Notes under the pieces: generated by a model
What the model was told of the DNA's origin: nothing
The model's database searches: none
The model's input: the letters and a program-made list of their open reading frames with translations, nothing else
Program-made: the position numbers and the translations under genes
Part shown: in pieces, positions 26,169 through 28,140 of the stretch
Numbering within the stretch: position 1 is the stretch's first letter
Layout: each line of letters starts with the position of its first letter
Origin: a virus
Length of the DNA stretch: 28,140 nt
IMG/VR virus record: IMGVR_UViG_3300032770_000081
Location: 1-28,140 of that record
Reading direction: 5' to 3' (one strand)

Positions 26169-28140
26169 CGTTTCCTAATGCCGGACCTGCCACACAGAGC
26201 ACGGGCAATGTGGCCGGCGGTCCTTACGTTGCCTGGTCCGGGACGAACGTTGGGGCAGTTATCGGTCCCGCGGGTACGCTGGTCCCCCTCGGCGGAGGTA
26301 ATGGGGTTGCTCTCTATGATGGGGCGGCGTCGATCACCTCGGGAACCGCACAGTTCTCGAATGCGAATGGCGTTAGCTTTGGCATCAATGGCCAGACCAT
26401 CACCGCATCAGCCGCAGGAGGGGGAGTTGTCCTCAATGCCGGGGCCAACAGCATCTCATCCGGGACAGCGGTCTTCTCCAACGCCAATGGCGTTAGTTTC
26501 GGTTTCAACGGGCAAACGGTCACCGCCTCGGTAGCACCGGCAGGAGGGGCACAGACAGGGATCTCGAGCATTGCAGACAGCGCCCACACCCAGACGGTGG
26601 GCATGCTGAGCTTTGCCAACAGCAACGGATTGACCTTTGGACTGTCAACAGGCGCGAACACAGCGACCCTGACAGCATCCTATACGGTACCGGTGGTACC
26701 GAACTCGTATGTCAGCAACGTCAATGGCTCCTCGGGGGCCTTGAGTTTTGCCACGGGTTCGTCCTTGAGTTCGTCCTCGAACGGCTCGACGATCACTTTT
26801 GGGCTGGCGAGTAACATCACCACCGCGCTTCAGAGTGCCGGGGCGTATCTGACCACCGCCGCCCAGTCTTCAGCCTCGAATGTCTCGGCGGTCTATGCGG
26901 CGACCAATAACACGGGTGGTGGAACGGCGACGCTCTCGGGTGGAGTGAGTTTCAGCAACGCCAACGGGCTGACCTTCTACACTTCCGCCGGTAATGCGGT
27001 AGCGGGTTCTTATACCGTCCCTGCCACGGCGGGTCTGATCAGCGCGGTCAACTTCTCTGCGGGGACGACCTCAGGGAATCTCTCAGCCGTCACGTTCAGT
27101 AACTCCAACGGGGTGTCCTTCGGACTGAATGCGGGGACCATTACCGCCTCAGTCAATGCCGGAGGGGGCGGTGGGGCTGCGATCTCGATCGGGGGCAACA
27201 GCACCTCGGCGGGGGCCGGCTACTCGAACATCACGAGTGGTACGGCGATCCTTCTGGGTGGCAATAACATCACCCTCTCGCAGAACGGGGCCTCGATCAC
27301 GATATCCGGTGCGAATGCCGGTGGGGCTCAGACCGGGATCAGTGGGCTGGCGAACTCCCAGACCACCTTTACGTCAGGCACGGTCTACCTGAGCGAAGGC
27401 GGAGGGGCGATCTCGATCGGTTCCACGGTCAACGGGGCGAGCCAGAGCTATACGTTCTCAGTGCCTCAGACCTCGAGCTTGGTCGGTACCAATGGCCTGA
27501 GCGTCTCAAGTAACGGCTCCACGATCAGCGTCCAGCAGATCCCGCTCTCGGTGTACGAACCGCACATGAGGGGTCAGGTCACGACCCAGACGCTGGCGAA
27601 TGGAACCTGGTACTTCCAGCCGGTGTACATGTCGGTCCCGGTTTCGGCGTACCAGATGATCATGCTGCAGTCGATGTCCTCCCAGTCGGCGACGACCTGG
27701 AGCATTACGGCATCGGTCAGTGGTGGGGCCGGCTCGAGTGCGACCGGATCGTACGGAGTTTCGGGGACAGCGGCGATGTTTTCGCGTCAGTCCACGGGGA
27801 CCGATGCACACAGCACGAACATTATCAGTGTCTATTCCAATACGACCAGTTACAGCTTCGGCTGGAGTCAGTCGGTCGCCTGGAATACAAACGTCAGTAG
27901 TGCGACGGCCTCAGTATCGACCCAGCTGGCGGTTGGGTATCTGGCGAATATCGACTCTGTCGGCGGGATCACGACGAGTTCCAATACGAGCTCGGGGAGC
28001 ACGACATGGTCCAGCACCGGAACGGGTGCTACGACCTTTGCAACGACCTTCGCCAACAGCTTCTTCTCAGGGAATCTCTCGGGGGTGAGACCGAACTTCA
28101 TCCCCTGGAATACCTCATTCCAGCCCAATGAATACTGGGT
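26165..28140 (+). CDS. Long repetitive tail fibre (3' partial)
   Basis: The GTG at 26165 overlaps the preceding stop (GTGA) and the frame stays open to the window end, giving at least 658 residues. The N-terminal two-thirds contains at least five degenerate repeats of the form FSNANGVSFGxNGxTITAS, a pattern common in phage fibre shafts, rich in Gly, Ser, Asn and Thr and almost free of Lys. The last about 200 residues (WYFQPVYMSVPVSAYQM, TSYSFGWSQSVAW, SFQPNEYWV) turn into a beta-sandwich similar to the protein at 24815-25543. It is likely a trimeric host-binding fibre. The C-terminus lies beyond the window. Confidence 0.85.
   Translation, partial: MTFPNAGPATQSTGNVAGGPYVAWSGTNVGAVIGPAGTLVPLGGGNGVALYDGAASITSGTAQFSNANGVSFGINGQTITASAAGGGVVLNAGANSISSGTAVFSNANGVSFGFNGQTVTASVAPAGGAQTGISSIADSAHTQTVGMLSFANSNGLTFGLSTGANTATLTASYTVPVVPNSYVSNVNGSSGALSFATGSSLSSSSNGSTITFGLASNITTALQSAGAYLTTAAQSSASNVSAVYAATNNTGGGTATLSGGVSFSNANGLTFYTSAGNAVAGSYTVPATAGLISAVNFSAGTTSGNLSAVTFSNSNGVSFGLNAGTITASVNAGGGGGAAISIGGNSTSAGAGYSNITSGTAILLGGNNITLSQNGASITISGANAGGAQTGISGLANSQTTFTSGTVYLSEGGGAISIGSTVNGASQSYTFSVPQTSSLVGTNGLSVSSNGSTISVQQIPLSVYEPHMRGQVTTQTLANGTWYFQPVYMSVPVSAYQMIMLQSMSSQSATTWSITASVSGGAGSSATGSYGVSGTAAMFSRQSTGTDAHSTNIISVYSNTTSYSFGWSQSVAWNTNVSSATASVSTQLAVGYLANIDSVGGITTSSNTSSGSTTWSSTGTGATTFATTFANSFFSGNLSGVRPNFIPWNTSFQPNEYW
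26351..27152 (+). repeat. Degenerate coding repeats in the fibre shaft
   Basis: Units coding for FSNANGVSFGINGQTITAS-like sequence lie near 26351-26410, 26471-26530, 26609-26675, 26948-26995 and 27090-27152. They are protein-level repeats with diverged DNA, not tandem DNA repeats, and form part of the fibre gene. Confidence 0.6.

Noticed and set aside
26314-26661. 115-residue hydrophobic minus-strand frame
   Set aside because: Antisense of the Gly/Thr/Asn-rich fibre repeats, which automatically gives Pro/Val/Ala/Leu-rich reverse frames; not evidence of a membrane protein.
1-28140. Integrase, attachment site, CRISPR array, insertion sequence
   Set aside because: No recombinase motifs, no repeat-spacer pattern and no terminal inverted repeats of IS type were seen; absence is limited to this window.

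Overview
The window is about 28 kb of a tailed-phage genome of the P22-like (podovirus) type. The main evidence is a 718-residue P22-type portal, a large terminase with ATPase and nuclease motifs, a gp10-type tail-hub (DNA stabilisation) protein, a run of glycine/alanine/glutamine-rich DNA-ejection proteins, two short-tail fibre/spike genes and an Rz/Rz1 spanin pair. Outer-membrane spanins and an SLT-type lysin imply a Gram-negative host, probably a proteobacterium; the exact host cannot be read from the sequence. Genes are packed head to tail, mostly with 1-4 base stop/start overlaps (ATGA, GTGA, TAATG). I see no tRNA, integrase, CRISPR array or insertion sequence.

Layout. (1) 1-9489, plus strand: tail hub (cut by the window start), a small structural protein, a GNAT-like acetyltransferase, three ejection/internal virion proteins, then a fibre and a beta-helix tailspike that share an N-terminal domain. 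A 39-residue two-helix membrane ORF sits on the minus strand between the ejection genes and the fibre. (2) 9486-11558, plus strand: lysis block with SLT transglycosylase, small membrane proteins including a likely holin, an Ig/Fn3-like protein, Rz with Rz1 nested in another frame, and a 49-residue membrane protein. (3) 17194 down to 11494, minus strand: an early-type operon of about 22 small genes, many with zinc-binding cysteine pairs, plus a methyltransferase-like protein, a YbcO/DUF1364-type nuclease and a possible OB-fold protein. It starts at a promoter whose transcript would be nearly leaderless, and it runs head-on into the lysis block. (4) 17193-17608: a divergent control region with a 9-bp tandem operator-like repeat and two small helix-turn-helix genes. 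(5) 17617-17910: no convincing protein gene, but a good sigma70 promoter, a series of perfect stems and a terminator-like hairpin, read here as a structured RNA. (6) 17949-19138: zinc-finger protein, PD-(D/E)XK nuclease, zinc-ribbon protein, and a sigma-region-4-like protein that is probably the late antiterminator. (7) 19149-28140: late genes, with small proteins, a GroES-like co-chaperonin fold, terminase small and large subunits, portal, a fibre-domain protein, two small unknown proteins and a long repetitive fibre that runs off the window.

How it fits together: the two small HTH proteins probably act at the divergent region. The sigma-like protein, and perhaps the structured RNA, would move transcription into packaging and virion genes. 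The tail, ejection and lysis genes at the left would be the far end of the same late unit in a circular map. Major capsid and scaffold genes are not in the window; they presumably lie in the unseen part between the right end and the left end.
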